Shown in pieces: positions 38,201 to 49,068 of a stretch of DNA of 64,000 nt. Under the pieces are notes generated by a model. The model made no database searches, was not told the origin of the DNA, and saw nothing but the letters and a program-made list of their open reading frames with translations. The translations under genes were made by a program, and so were the position numbers. How positions within the stretch are numbered: the first letter of the stretch is position 1; each line of letters opens with the position of its first letter. This DNA comes from Siniperca chuatsi (Eukaryota > Chordata > Actinopteri > Centrarchiformes > Sinipercidae), in assembly GCF_020085105.1 (NCBI RefSeq), contig NC_058045.1, positions 7,082,333-7,146,332 on the forward strand, read 5' to 3'.

Positions 38201-40708
38201 GTGCTGCTGGGTAAAGTAGGCCTGTCTGACATCAAAGTGGGCTCTGTGGAGGAGTTCCAAGGACAAGAGTTCCTGGTCATCATCATGTCTACGGTAGGCA
38301 AAAACAGAATATGGGTAATAGAAATTCTCTAAATGACAGGTCCATTGTTTGATTTTAAATGGCATCTACTTTAATCTAGTGCACAACAGCAATACAGCAC
38401 ATTTTATGTGATGATCTTTATCAAAATGTAATCTAAATACATTTTCAGACATGTACCAAGTGTCTGTGGAAGATTCGATCAATTCTAAAGGCTGTGAAAA
38501 CCATTTTTTGTTTTGAACAAAATTGAGAGTGGGGGATATCTGTGTTTCGCCTACAAGGAAAGGTGTGTTGTGATCCAAGGAATTTCTTTCTAGGACAGTT
38601 CAGCAGTTACTGACCAAAATTTTAAATGGTTTTTTAGCACCACCATGTGGTCATTTAATGTAGTTTTGTTGGGTGAGATGTTGAACCTTTCTCTGCCAAG
38701 TTTGTGCGATGTAGGTATTGCAGTTTCTGAGATCCTAAATATAAATAAATATAAATTTAGGGCAGGGGAAGCTCCCAGCAATGTCAATAACACAGAAGGT
38801 GTTGGAACTCTAAAAATGTCTGTTTTTGTACTAAAGTCAGTCAAACGTATTGGAGTCTTTTTTTTGTTGGCTTTTTTTTGTCTATATCAGCTTTCATTCT
38901 ATCTATTAAAGGTCTAGTATGTAGGATTTAGTGGCATCTAGCAGTGAAATTGCAGTTTGCAACCATTTGAATACCGCTTGTCTCACCCTCCCGTTCCAAG
39001 TGTGTAGGAGAAACTACTGTGGCTGCGAAACTCGCAAAAAAACGGGCAAGGCCCAGTCTAGAGCCAGTGATTGGTATGTCCGTTCTGGGCTACTGTAGAA
39101 ACATGCCGGCCTCCGTGGAAGGGGACCCGCTCCCTGTGTAGATAAAAACGGCTTATTCTAAGGTTATGAAAACACAACGATTTTCAGGTGACTATACACT
39201 AATGAAAACATACTTATAAATATTATATTCCATTTCTGCCAATAGCTCCTCCTAAATGTTACACACTGGACCTTTTAATTCAACAAGTTGTTTGCAGAGT
39301 TTGAGAAATGAGATTACTTCAGCTGTCTTCTAGAGCATCCCAGAGTGTTGTGTGGTGTTTTAGTATGTTGTTTTGTCAGTATGCCCTTTTTCCTCTTCAA
39401 ATCTTATGAAAGATGTTAAATAGGTCTGGGGTCTGGTGACTGTGGAGGTAAATGGCGGCCACTGCTGTTCTTTGACCTTGCACAGCCTGATATGTGAGCA
39501 AGATGTTCACATACATTAAAATTTCATCCAAGCATTTTTACAGAGGTATAAAAATAGATTAGTTCTAAATAATGTATCCATAAAAAAAAGTATATACACT
39601 TTTAGCCAACTAAAAACAAAATGGTTCCTATTTATCATATTAACAGTATTTATTTGTACGCAGGATGGCAACTAATGTCTTAGGTTTTTGGTAGCTGGTG
39701 AGATGACTGAATTCTATTATGTTATATTCTCTTCTTGGTAGACTTTATATACAGTATGAACCTTGGAAAAAGCAGCACACTTTGCACCACACCAAAAACA
39801 TACATAAAACATTTTAAATTTACCATTTGCCACTTTTACATGATGGAGAGAAGGCTAAGAAAAGAATTTTGCGCCTAAACCTTACCAGCCATTTTCTTTC
39901 TTTAGCTTGCCATTAGACTTTTAGAAGATCACCTTGATGTCATGGTTGGTAGTGATTTAGGAAGTGCCAGTTATTGCTTGTTACTTGTGCATTGTGTCAG
40001 TCAGTAAGACCGGGTAATGCACAATGATGTGAGGTATAACGATAGTAAATTTGCAATACTGTCGCATTTTTACAATCATTTCTTCAATGATATAGATTTT
40101 TTTTTTAATAATTCAATAATCACATAATTACACATTATGGCTGTGATAAAGAAAAGCCACAACATAACACTTTTACTACAATTAAGACATCACAAAAGTG
40201 GGGGGCGGTTCTACTTAAAAAGCAGATAACATCCATGTCAAATTAATAAAAAGAGTCTTTGGAGCACAAACATCAATCTTAACCGTCCCGTAGTTTATTC
40301 CTTATTTTGGCAATTACTCTTTTAACGTCATTCTCTTATAATATAGGTGCGCTCTAATGAATCAGTTGAGACGGATGATTTGCAGAGTGTACTCGGCTTT
40401 CTGGCCAACCCCAAACGCTTCAACGTGGCCGTGACTCGTCCCAAAGCCCTGCTCTTAATTGTTGGAAACCCCCACATTCTCATTAGGGTGAGTGACAAAG
40501 CACTTTATTTGATCATAGGTTTTATAAAATATGAGCTTTGTTAATATTAGTGTGTTGTACATCCAGCCTATTAAATACTTGAAATGTTTTAATTTCTTTC
40601 CAGGATCCATGCTTCAGGGCTCTACTGCAGTACTGTTTCATCAACGGGGCATATCTGGGCTGTGACCCCCCTCCCTCCCTAAGAGACTCTCAGATGTACG
40701 TAAACTGA
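29248..40708 (+). CDS. mov10l1: Mov10-like RISC complex RNA helicase 1 (piRNA biogenesis), 25 exons
   Basis: Superfamily-1 (Upf1-like) RNA helicase that feeds piRNA precursors to processing in germ cells. Exon starts-ends: 29248-29344, 29463-29650, 29946-30105, 30398-30510, 30737-30924, 31301-31441, 31728-32027, 32263-32466, 32795-32909, 33317-33494, 33605-33675, 33783-33874, 33988-34043, 34635-34729, 34807-34879, 34980-35161, 35550-35696, 35950-36071, 36189-36288, 36931-37077, 37377-37550, 37786-37935, 38186-38293, 40347-40487, 40604-40708. Every junction is GT-AG and keeps frame: 1148 aa (human about 1211). The N-terminus ([20 protein letters not shown]-like YINQTTYF) matches MOV10L1, not MOV10. 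Walker A GPPGTGKT is at 735-742, DEAG at 851-854; QGQEF and [11 protein letters not shown] follow. Exon 14 starts at 34635, not at the AG at 34651, which would give a stop. The second in-frame Met (29269) fits the human start better. The C-terminus is uncertain (see 42012). Confidence 0.95.
33095..33152 (+). other. Two adjacent hairpins in mov10l1 intron 9
   Basis: A perfect 13-bp stem (ATCCTAACAAAGG 33095-33107; CCTTTGTTAGGAT 33114-33126; loop AGTGAA) is followed 7 nt later by a 6-bp stem (GTGGGG 33134-33139; CCCCAC 33147-33152). It is in the sense intron. Role unknown. Confidence 0.5.
36598..36646 (-). mobile_element. LINE 3' tail fragment
   Basis: ATCAGAATCAGAAATACTTT and TTGATCCCTGAGGGGAAACT are the reverse complement of a widely dispersed teleost LINE 3' terminus. 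Only the tail is present, in mov10l1 intron 19. Confidence 0.7.
38908..39276. mobile_element. MITE-like element with ~24-bp terminal inverted repeats
   Basis: The left end AAAGGTCTAGTATGTAGGAT is mirrored by the right end, which reads AAAGGTCCAGTGTGTAACAT on the minus strand. It contains no ORF. It sits in the 2.05-kb mov10l1 intron 24 and accounts for part of its extra length. It is a common teleost non-autonomous DNA element; superfamily not assigned. Confidence 0.75.
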
Positions 40709-40741
40709 TCAGTTATCACATAATCCTAATTCAAATGGATA

Positions 40742-40830
40742 TTTACACTCTATGGCCACTTTATTAGGTACACCTGTACAATCTAATGCAATCCAATATG
40801 ACTGCTCTGCCATAAAATCTACTTCTGCCC
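40742..40830 (+). repeat. Dispersed repeat fragment
   Basis: TATGGCCACTTTATTAGGTA followed by CACCTGTACAATCTAATGCA is a frequent teleost repeat terminus, related to the one at 19880-19990 in the other orientation. Confidence 0.55.
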
Positions 40831-42011
40831 CCCTCATGTATGGACATTTTACTTAAGCATGTTTCCCGAGCTGCAAACTAAATTATATGACTACTGTGAT
40901 GAAACACATTAATGCTGGTGTTAATATTGACATTCTTACGAAATTTAAGAGTCTGCATTTAATAGGTTGAAAATGGCTCAACACACCATCTACTGTTTTA
41001 AATCACCCTGAACCTTACAAGGCCAATGCTAAAATAGAGTCGACCGTTTGGGACTAATTTACATCATGACATTTATACAAAAAAAAGATAATGTTAATGC
41101 CCTCTAATCAGATGTGGGTGGCCCTCCTCCCCCAGCCTTTGAGTGGGAGTCTGTGAAACAGCGCTCATTTTCATGCTAGTTTTTGCTAACCCTCTACTTA
41201 TTATTTTTTAATTTTGCTGCAATGGTTCGGACTTGTGTTTCTGACGGCCCAAGCACCACCGGATTCTCTTCATGATGATCCCATGATAAACAGCAGGGCT
41301 ACGGCTAACTTGCGTACTGACACTCCCCCACAGACACACTCTCACCGGGGAGCCTCTCACCCGAGGCATGGTTTGCGCACCCACATATTCTTACACGCAG
41401 ATGCAGTGAGCTACCAAGTGCACCAACTGTACACTGACAATTAAGGACTAAACTATAAAATCAACCTTAACTTGGCATCAATTTCTTCACCATAATAAAG
41501 CCTAGGTTGAACGCATAGTTAGGCTACCAACACGCAACCACGGTATGTCCTAATCTAATTATACCTACCATGCGTAAAGACACACACAACTCATTCATTC
41601 ACAAATTTTATCTTGTGTGCACGCAATAGCATTTTGAGGGCTCAAAGTGGTAAAACTTGGCCTCGAAACAAGTGTTTTGCAGGAACCAGGTTCCAGCCAG
41701 GTTCTGTACTTTACAGTAGACACGTGTAATCCAAGAAATTTGGATTGGAAACTCGATGTATCAATAAATTAGACAAATAACACTACAGATACCAACTGTA
41801 AATATTTTTTGTTATGGTAAAATTTAATCTGCTTGTTTTTAGGTTGGTGTGATTTTAATAGAAAGTAGAAGAAATTTCCAAGACAAGCATTTATTTAGCA
41901 TACTTTTTTATGTGACTGACAGTACACGCAAGGAGCTAAAAATTGCTACCAACATTCCTGTTTTATTCACTTTTTGGCTGATAATGAACCCACCTCTTTT
42001 GTCTCCCACAG

Positions 42012-42039
42012 AGTTGCAGAGGAGCAAAAGAGTGCATAA
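42012..42039 (+). other. mov10l1: Possible alternative last coding exon of mov10l1
   Basis: The last recognised exon can either run to a stop at 40706-40708 (ending QMYVN) or be spliced at the consensus donor GTACGT (40696). From that donor the acceptor TCTCCCACAG at 42011 gives an in-frame nine-residue end, IVAEEQKSA, then TAA at 42037-42039. The human protein also runs on past this point, which favours a further exon, but the tail is not conserved enough to prove it. Confidence 0.3.
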
Positions 42040-43269
42040 GAGGACGATGCAGTCATGGATGGTGTCCCTCATCTCCGTCAGCCTGACTGTCTTATTGTGT
42101 TCGAAGTATTTTTTTCACATTTCCTTGGCTTCTCTGTTTGCAAAGTGAGCTATGATCAGTGTTAACTGAATTGGTCTGAAAAGTGGTTTCATTCTGTGAA
42201 AGCCAAATGCAATTCCACTCGGGGATAGAAATAACGATGAAGCTGTACACTGCGCAATTATTTCTGTGTTCTGTGATTACTAAGATGATGTGCTTGACTG
42301 TGCATAAGATTTTTCAATTAAACTGTCACAGATTATGGGTAAATTATTGTGAATTGCATCATAGCAGCTCCACTGTGCCAAGGATGTATAATAATGCTAC
42401 TAAAATGATTTGAATGGCATTGGCCTGATTTTACCAGCACAATTTCCCAGTGCTTTAGTATCAGCTTTTTGTTGAGAACGTGAAGTTAGACAAAAGACAA
42501 CATTTTAACTTCTATTATGTTGAGTGCATTACCCTGGTTTAGCATACGGAGTCGATCCACAGATGTCTGTAGTTTCCGGGAGCAAGTTGTCTGCTCCCCG
42601 CGGCGTGGCAGCGTCTGCCCACAAGGCCCGGAGACTGGATGTGACAATTGAGTGCTACTGACAGTCTGCACAGGGACTGTCAGTCCTACTGGAGCCCAGC
42701 AGGATGGAGGGGGGGGTAGGGGAAGAGAAAAGAGGCAAATGGGGGGTTCAATCTCTTAAGTTAACGAGTCTCTTATGTGCAGGGAGGAGACAGCTTTTAT
42801 CTGAGTTCACTGTGTTGCAAGGGAGGCCAGCTCAGACACCCAGTCCCCCCTCCTTTCCTTTCCAAACACACCTCTGTCTTTGATGTATGTCTCAGGTGTT
42901 TGTTCTGCTGTCCCACTCTGCCAATGCAGATTGTACTGTAGAGTAAAAATACCCCAAATAGATTTTACATTATGCTATTCAAATGATTTCGGATGATAAC
43001 TTCAGCATCTACAAACTGACCTCTTTCCTAGTTGGATATTGAAGCAGGAAGACTTGAGTTGACAAGGTCTTCAGGTGTCAAGTGTTTTTAGTGTAGAAAA
43101 AAATACCTGTGAACCAGACATTACCCCATGTCCCAGTTAATATACCATGGTGTGCTGTTGTAGTGAAGAGGTAGTTTAATTATTTACTAGATCAATCTAT
43201 AATAATGGCACCACATGCGTTCTTGCTTCCTTGAGAGGAAAATGTTTCACAAAACTGAGTTGTGCAATA

Positions 43270-44340
43270 ATGACATAACATGAATTGTTATTTTAGGGTG
43301 GATTCTTTAAGCGCAGGTCTCAGTGAAAGTTTTGTGCAGAAGAACTAAGCTGCAAAGTACAAAAATGTAAATGGTATGGTAATGTATGTCTTTTTACATG
43401 GTGTTAAAAAAGACTGACGGTGCTGTGATTGTAAATATAACACATTTGGTCAGCTATTTCACTAAACATAGTGAATTTGAGCAGAATGACATGCACTAGC
43501 AAAGATGATTTCCTACTTCAGTGAAAATATTGACTGCACCTGTAGAGAGAAGCACAGACAAGTCATGTAGTCCAGTGTATAGCAAGTTAGTTATGTTATA
43601 AAGGTAAGTGTCGACTTGTGTTTTCATGAGTTTCATGTGCCTTTTTAAAAATCAAATACTACCTCGAAATAACATGAATTGTCTTTTAGGGTGGATTTCC
43701 CCTGTAAGTACAGGTCCTGGTGTAACTTCAGTTCAGTTTCAGAAATGGGACACCCTGATAAGCTATCTGAAGCTTGGGAATAGGGGCCCAGACACTAAGC
43801 AGAGTATTTAAAATATATGTTAACTAACATGTCTAGATTTTAAAAAGTGCATGTATTATACAGTAATATTTACAACCTACAAAACACCTAAGACTAACCA
43901 AAGAAATAAAAAAATAAAAATAAATTAATAAACTTCTGGCACTGCTGAATCAGAAGAACTTAATTGCAAAGTATAAAAACTGATGGTTAATGCCTCATAT
44001 GTGTGGTGAAAAGAAATGGCATAACAGTGTTATTTTAAATATGGTGATTTGGCCAGATATTTAGCCCAAAATAAACGTTTCATAGCCATGGGAATTGGAG
44101 CAGGATTGCTTGCACTAGCAAAGAACCCAATGCCTAAATCCATTCAATATGTAGACTTTGTAGACTTTATACATATTTTTTCCAGTTTCAGTTATATGTG
44201 TATATATATGTTTTGGTTCAGTGTACAGCAAAGTACAGTAGTTAAAGAATAATTGTGGACTTGGGTTGGGCATCTATTTTTTTTTTTTTTTGTTTTAAAG
44301 ATTTTCACGTGTCTTTTAAAAGCTAAGTACTGTCTTTGCT
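43270..44340 (+). repeat. Ancient diverged tandem duplication (~0.4 kb and ~0.67 kb units)
   Basis: Colinear blocks appear twice in the same order. (1) AACATGAATTGT...TTTTAGGGTGGATT at 43278 and 43671. (2) CAGAAGAACT...TTGCAAAGTA-like at 43337 and 43951. (3) TTTGGTCAGCTATTT / TTTGGCCAGATATTT at 43445 and 44048, then GCACTAGCAAAG at 43493 and 44112. (4) AGTGTATAGCAA / AGTGTACAGCAA at 43574 and 44220. Unit 2 has gained about 0.2 kb between blocks 1 and 2. No coding potential is seen. Confidence 0.6.
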
Positions 44341-46087
44341 TAATTCTCTACTGTAGGTGTGTTTGACAGACAGGTGCCCAACCATTCAGCTCATATTCTA
44401 TCACCTTCTCATTAACTGAGGCAGGGGCAAGCAACACATTACCAAGACAGACACAGTGTCTACAGGGCAGCCATTAGGCCCAACAATAGACCCCTGCTGG
44501 GCTCCTGGCAGGGGGAGCTTGTTAAATGTGTGGACCTATTGTTCTACCAAATTGGTCTGTGACTCTTAATAGCCCAGTTAGTCCCCTCTTATGGGCTGTG
44601 CTCGTCTACCCGAACTGGAACCAGCCTCATCAGATCAGGCTGTAAAAATTGGCTAAGCTGGGGCCGATGGAGGGCTTTGGCTGGCTGCAAGAGCGTAGCC
44701 CTTGCTGCTGTCAGGGCTGGTATACAGTCACAGAAATGGGAATAGGGCCGATCAGAATTGGCTTTACTTTGGCATGCCTGAAGCCACAATGACCACGACA
44801 GGCTGGGTGGGATAGAGACCTCTGATTCATGAAGTCCTCAAAAGGCCCAGAGGCATCAGATACACATCTAAATCTGGAGACAGACGACATCCAAACAAAT
44901 ACAATAATGCTCTAATGTAGTTCTTTAGTTAAGTAGAAAAGTCTTAAATACACGAGACGCAGAGAACGAGACAAATTAACACTTGACTCTGTGCCCCTGG
45001 TCTGCATCTCAGGACGAGATCTCTGGTGTCTTAAATGGGATGTTGGCACGTTATGACTGAGTGTGCATGCGTCTGACAGCAGATGTTGCATGTTGCTCTG
45101 GTTATTTATGGTAATAAGTACCACTCAAAAGATATTGAATATTTTAAATGTCTCAAAATAAAGATTTTTTTCAGTTCAAAGGACAGATCTTCATAAAATA
45201 TTGTCTAAAGGAAATGTATATATGTGTCCTTAGGAAAGGGAAAGCGCCTGCAGTATCACACTGAAATTGCATGAACTCATTCTAGACTATAACACAGATC
45301 TTAGTGTTTTCATGCGAGTGCCAAATACAGTAGCTACTGCTTAAACGGATAAGCAAAAGAGGTAGGCTAAATAGTATTTGCATGTGAATTTGAGTATATG
45401 TTATTGGCAGATCAAAGCCAGGTTAGCCAGAATAGACGCTGCTTTGCTAATGAGAAGTGGAGGCTCTGCCAATGAAACCTTCCAATTAGGAAGCAGGGAC
45501 ACATGAAAGAGACCTGCAATATGAAGGAGACTGCCTGCCTGTCTGTCGACAAAAAACTCTGATTTCTTTCTATAGGAACTTTTAGAGATTCAGTTTGTGA
45601 CCCTCAGCAAAGCCTCTCCATGGGATTTGGTTGTTTTTACATTTCAGCCAATGCAAAAACAACAAAAAAAAGTGGCATTTTATTTTTCACTTATTGTGCT
45701 CAAAGCAGATATAATACAGGGAGTGGACAAAATAAACACATCATTCACTTTTTAGGTAACTGAGTCACTATTGCAAATACTGCAAAGATTGCAGGCCAAG
45801 TATGAGATGTTCACATAATTGTTTCTACGTCCTGGATCTATAAAAGCAAATGAAGCAGGCTTAGCCTTCTGTGCTGAACTGGGCTTCACTCAGTGAAAGC
45901 TGGGCTGTGATTGCCCATTGTTCCCCCTCCCTACTCCCCCCTCACTCACACACACCCTCCATCTGCTCACTGCCCCCTCTCTGTCTGCAGTCATCACAAA
46001 ACAAGCCGTTGTCTCCAAACACATCGTCTCTGCGTCTTTGATAGGTAGTTGATAACAGACTTACAGACAGGCTGGCTGACCTTGCTG

Positions 46088-46095
46088 TATATAAA
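46088..46095 (+). promoter_or_regulatory. szl: TATA box of szl
   Basis: TATATAAA lies 115 bp upstream of the first ATG of szl, predicting a start of transcription near 46118-46125 and a leader of about 80 nt. Szl is expressed in a tightly regulated ventral domain in fish embryos, for which a TATA promoter is reasonable. Confidence 0.6.
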
Positions 46096-46202
46096 GCAAG
46101 CAGCAGCAGTTGCAAAGCCATTCACGGACAGCAGAGACTTCCGACAACAAGCAACCTCAGTAAGAGCTCACCTATCTACCTTGTCGACTCTGGATTTTGC
46201 GA

Positions 46203-47510
46203 ATGCTCAGTATGGCTGTGTTCTTCGCTGTGGCTCTCCTGACAATGGCATGTCCTTTAATGGCATTTGACATGGGTCAGTCCACTCGTTGCGTTGCTAT
46301 CCCCAACCAGATGAAGGTCTGCAAAGATGTTGGATACTCTGAGATGCGGCTGCCCAACTTCTTGGGTCACAGTAACCTGGAAGGCGAGGTGGTGCCACGT
46401 TCAGAGGACTGGAGGCCCCTGTTGCAGACAGGCTGCCACCCTCAAGCCCAGGCCTTCCTCTGCTCCCTCATTGCCCCTGTCTGTCTTGACACGTAAGGAG
46501 ATTTTACATTTCTTTTTACTCTGTTTATTTTCTGTGAAATACTTACTCCTCTGCAGATATGTACAACATTGTCTTTCTGTTTTGACCTTTGTTTTTATCA
46601 TTATTACAGTCATTTTGCGTTCATTGTGTAACATTTTGTCTATCTTTCCCTCAGTTTTATCCAGCCATGCCGTAGTCTGTGTGTGGCAGTGAGGGACAGC
46701 TGTGCCCCGGTGCTCGCCTGCCAGGGTCACCCATGGCCCGAGGCGCTTGATTGTGATCGCTTTCCTGCCGAGGAAGACATGTGCCTTTCTCCCCACGCAA
46801 AATTTAGCCACTTTGCCAAAGGTAAGCACGGACCACAGACTAATTATTAGAACTCTGTTTTACTTCACTGCCTTCATCCCATTGGCAGAATGGACTACAA
46901 AATGCTGGCTCTTATAGATTACCTATAAATGCTATATATGCCCTACAGTTTTATTAAATTATGTTTTCTTTGTTATCACAGGCTTACCCAAACCTGCCTG
47001 CCAAAACTGTCCCTCTGTGGAAGAGGCTTCTGCAATGAAAACAATCCTGGATGCTTTTTGCCAGCATGACTTTGGTAAGTTTCAGAATTCTTTCTGTAAG
47101 CTGTGGTTTGTTGATGTGTATCCTCTTTGGGCACGTTTTCTCACTATTGTGTTTAATTTTCCAAACCAGATGATTAATTCGTTTTTCTCTTCTCCACAGC
47201 TGTGACTGCCAAACTTCATCGCCGTCGCCTACCCATGGGAGAGCCAGAATTTGAGGTTGAGGGCCGGGTTGAGTTTATCCGCCAGGGACCTCTGCTGCCT
47301 TATGACACCCAGCACCTACTCCAGCAGTGGCTCCTCATCAACATTCGATGTGCCAATGCCCTTGTGCGCCCCGGACGGTCACAGCTTTACGTGCTGACTG
47401 GTTCTGTGCAGTCTGATGGCACCCTTGCTCTCACCCGTCTCTTCCCTTGGCATAAAAAAGACGCAAACATTGCAGTGGCCACTCGCAAGTGGAAGCACCA
47501 CAGATGTTGA
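46203..47510 (+). CDS. szl: Sizzled, secreted Frizzled-related protein, four exons
   Basis: Secreted protein with an N-terminal Frizzled (FZ) cysteine-rich domain and a C-terminal netrin-like (NTR) domain. In fish and frog, Sizzled (ogon/mercury in zebrafish) is a ventral feedback inhibitor of Tolloid/BMP1 proteases; it protects Chordin and so limits BMP signalling. Exons: 46203-46492, 46655-46821, 46982-47074, 47200-47510; frame-consistent, 286 aa, normal for the family. Residues 1-22 form a hydrophobic signal peptide (VFFAVALLTMACPLMAF). The FZ domain (about 28-150) shows DVGYSEMRLPNFLGH, the PRSEDW stretch, SLIAPVCLD, IQPCRSLC and DRFPAEEDMC. The NTR part starts near CQNCPSVEEA and ends with a terminal Cys (KWKHHRC). 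A second Met at 46212 is a possible alternative start. The EMRLPNFLGH and DRFPAEEDMC wording fits Sizzled better than SFRP1/2/5. Confidence 0.92.
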
Positions 47511-47906
47511 ATGGACTGATACTTACATGTAAAAAGTGGAGCTCTGAATCCGTGTTTGCAGTGTAGAATCACATAAGAACAAACTTCTTGCATGATTCCA
47601 CACATAAAACACACACGCTTTAAAATCAGGGAGGAATTTTGAGATGGAGAGTGTCTTGGCATTGGGTGTTAGTAAGCTAAATGGAGATGTATATAAGAAC
47701 AGAGCTACACTCAGACATCAATACCCTTTGCCTCCCGCAGCAGCTCACTACCTCATCCCTTCTCTGACAGCTCACAGTAATTGTATGCACTCAAACCTGT
47801 ACATAATATTAATTAATGTAAATTGATTGTAGATTCTATTTTCTATAAGGATATTGGTGTATTTATGGCATCTTTTTTATGTGCATACTATGTGGACAAA
47901 GATGAC

Positions 47907-47912
47907 AATAAA
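47907..47912 (+). terminator. szl: Poly(A) signal of szl
   Basis: AATAAA, 397 nt after the szl stop codon, with T/GT-rich sequence shortly after (ATTTGTTCTGTG). This gives a 3' UTR of about 0.4 kb. Confidence 0.6.
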
Positions 47913-47929
47913 ATATTTGTTCTGTGAAA

Positions 47930-49068
47930 CTATACTTGCCGAGTATTGTAATATTTGTAATTTGCAATATTTAACTGTAACAGTTTTGTTGACCATACTG
48001 CTTAGCCCTTTTATAGTCCTGTGGCAAACATATGAGAAAATTATTTATGCAGCAAAGGGCAAGAGTCCTGAGTAGGTCCTCTGAATCTCTCATTTCACCA
48101 CAAGGTGGCACACTAATGGAGAAGCAGAGCGCTAGTTCACTGTTGTGGTGCCATGCCCCTTTTTATTGCAAGCAGTGGAAAGGGTTCAGAGACAATGTAT
48201 ATTGTAATATAGAAATAACACACGCATGCATTCATGTGGATTTGACCCCTTTTTGCTTGAAAACATGACTTTATAATTTTGTGCATTGCATTTACAAATT
48301 GGTCATTCCATAATGTGGAAAGTGGCTCTGGATAAGAAGTATTTGCATGGTGGCATTGACCATACTATGTAGCACTAATGAGAAGGTAAATCACTCATTT
48401 TCCATTTGAATAGCCTTGTTTTCACTGCCAGGCTGAACAGCCAGGGTTGTTCAACAGTGGGCTATACTTTTTTGTGACACTATTTGTTTTTATGTTGTGC
48501 TCCTAACAGATGTTGAGATGTCTTGTAGTAAAATAAATGCAAAATACTTAAGTGATTTGAATATTGTTAGTTGCCCCCAATTAGGCAAATTATCTCCAAT
48601 GTAACTTGTAACAATGTTTTTTTATCACACTTTTTATGTACTGCTAAGGCAAGATAAATATATTAGGCTTGTATAAAGATCAGTTATTTTAACCTAAAGT
48701 TGTATGTCGACAGTTGGAGAGCCTGCATCTGCTTTTGTAGTCACTTTTTGTCTTATTACACTTAAAGCACATTCGGACTTAGAGCTGAGCCCAACAAAAT
48801 AAAAGTGTTTTATTTATCCCATACACTAATGTTCATTACTTTAAATTGACAAATTGTCTAAGCCAGTCTACAGTATGGCTGAGTAGATATCTTAGCGAAG
48901 CATACTGTATGATGTACTGTATGAAGAGAAAAATCACATTTTTATCCTCTATAGACCATTTTGTTTAATCAGCAACATCATCATTGTAAGAGTTAGCTTC
49001 TGCAGGAGTAGCTCTTGTGTGAAAAGAGGTCTGCTCATCATCTGGTGCTCCACTGCAAGAAAGAGACC
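47930..49068. other. Intergenic region between szl and the prolactin-like relic
   Basis: Unique A/T-rich sequence. A TATAAA at 48672 and an AATAAA at about 48796 are seen but not placed. No exon recognised. Confidence 0.5.

Larger units (their letters stand above)
40831..46080. other. Intergenic region between mov10l1 and szl
   Basis: No convincing exon except a possible mov10l1 last exon at 42012. The stretch 41.0-41.5 kb looks repeat-like but has no defined ends. 43.27-44.34 kb is a diverged tandem duplication. 42.5-42.9 kb and 44.4-45.6 kb are unique sequence with no call. Confidence 0.55.
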
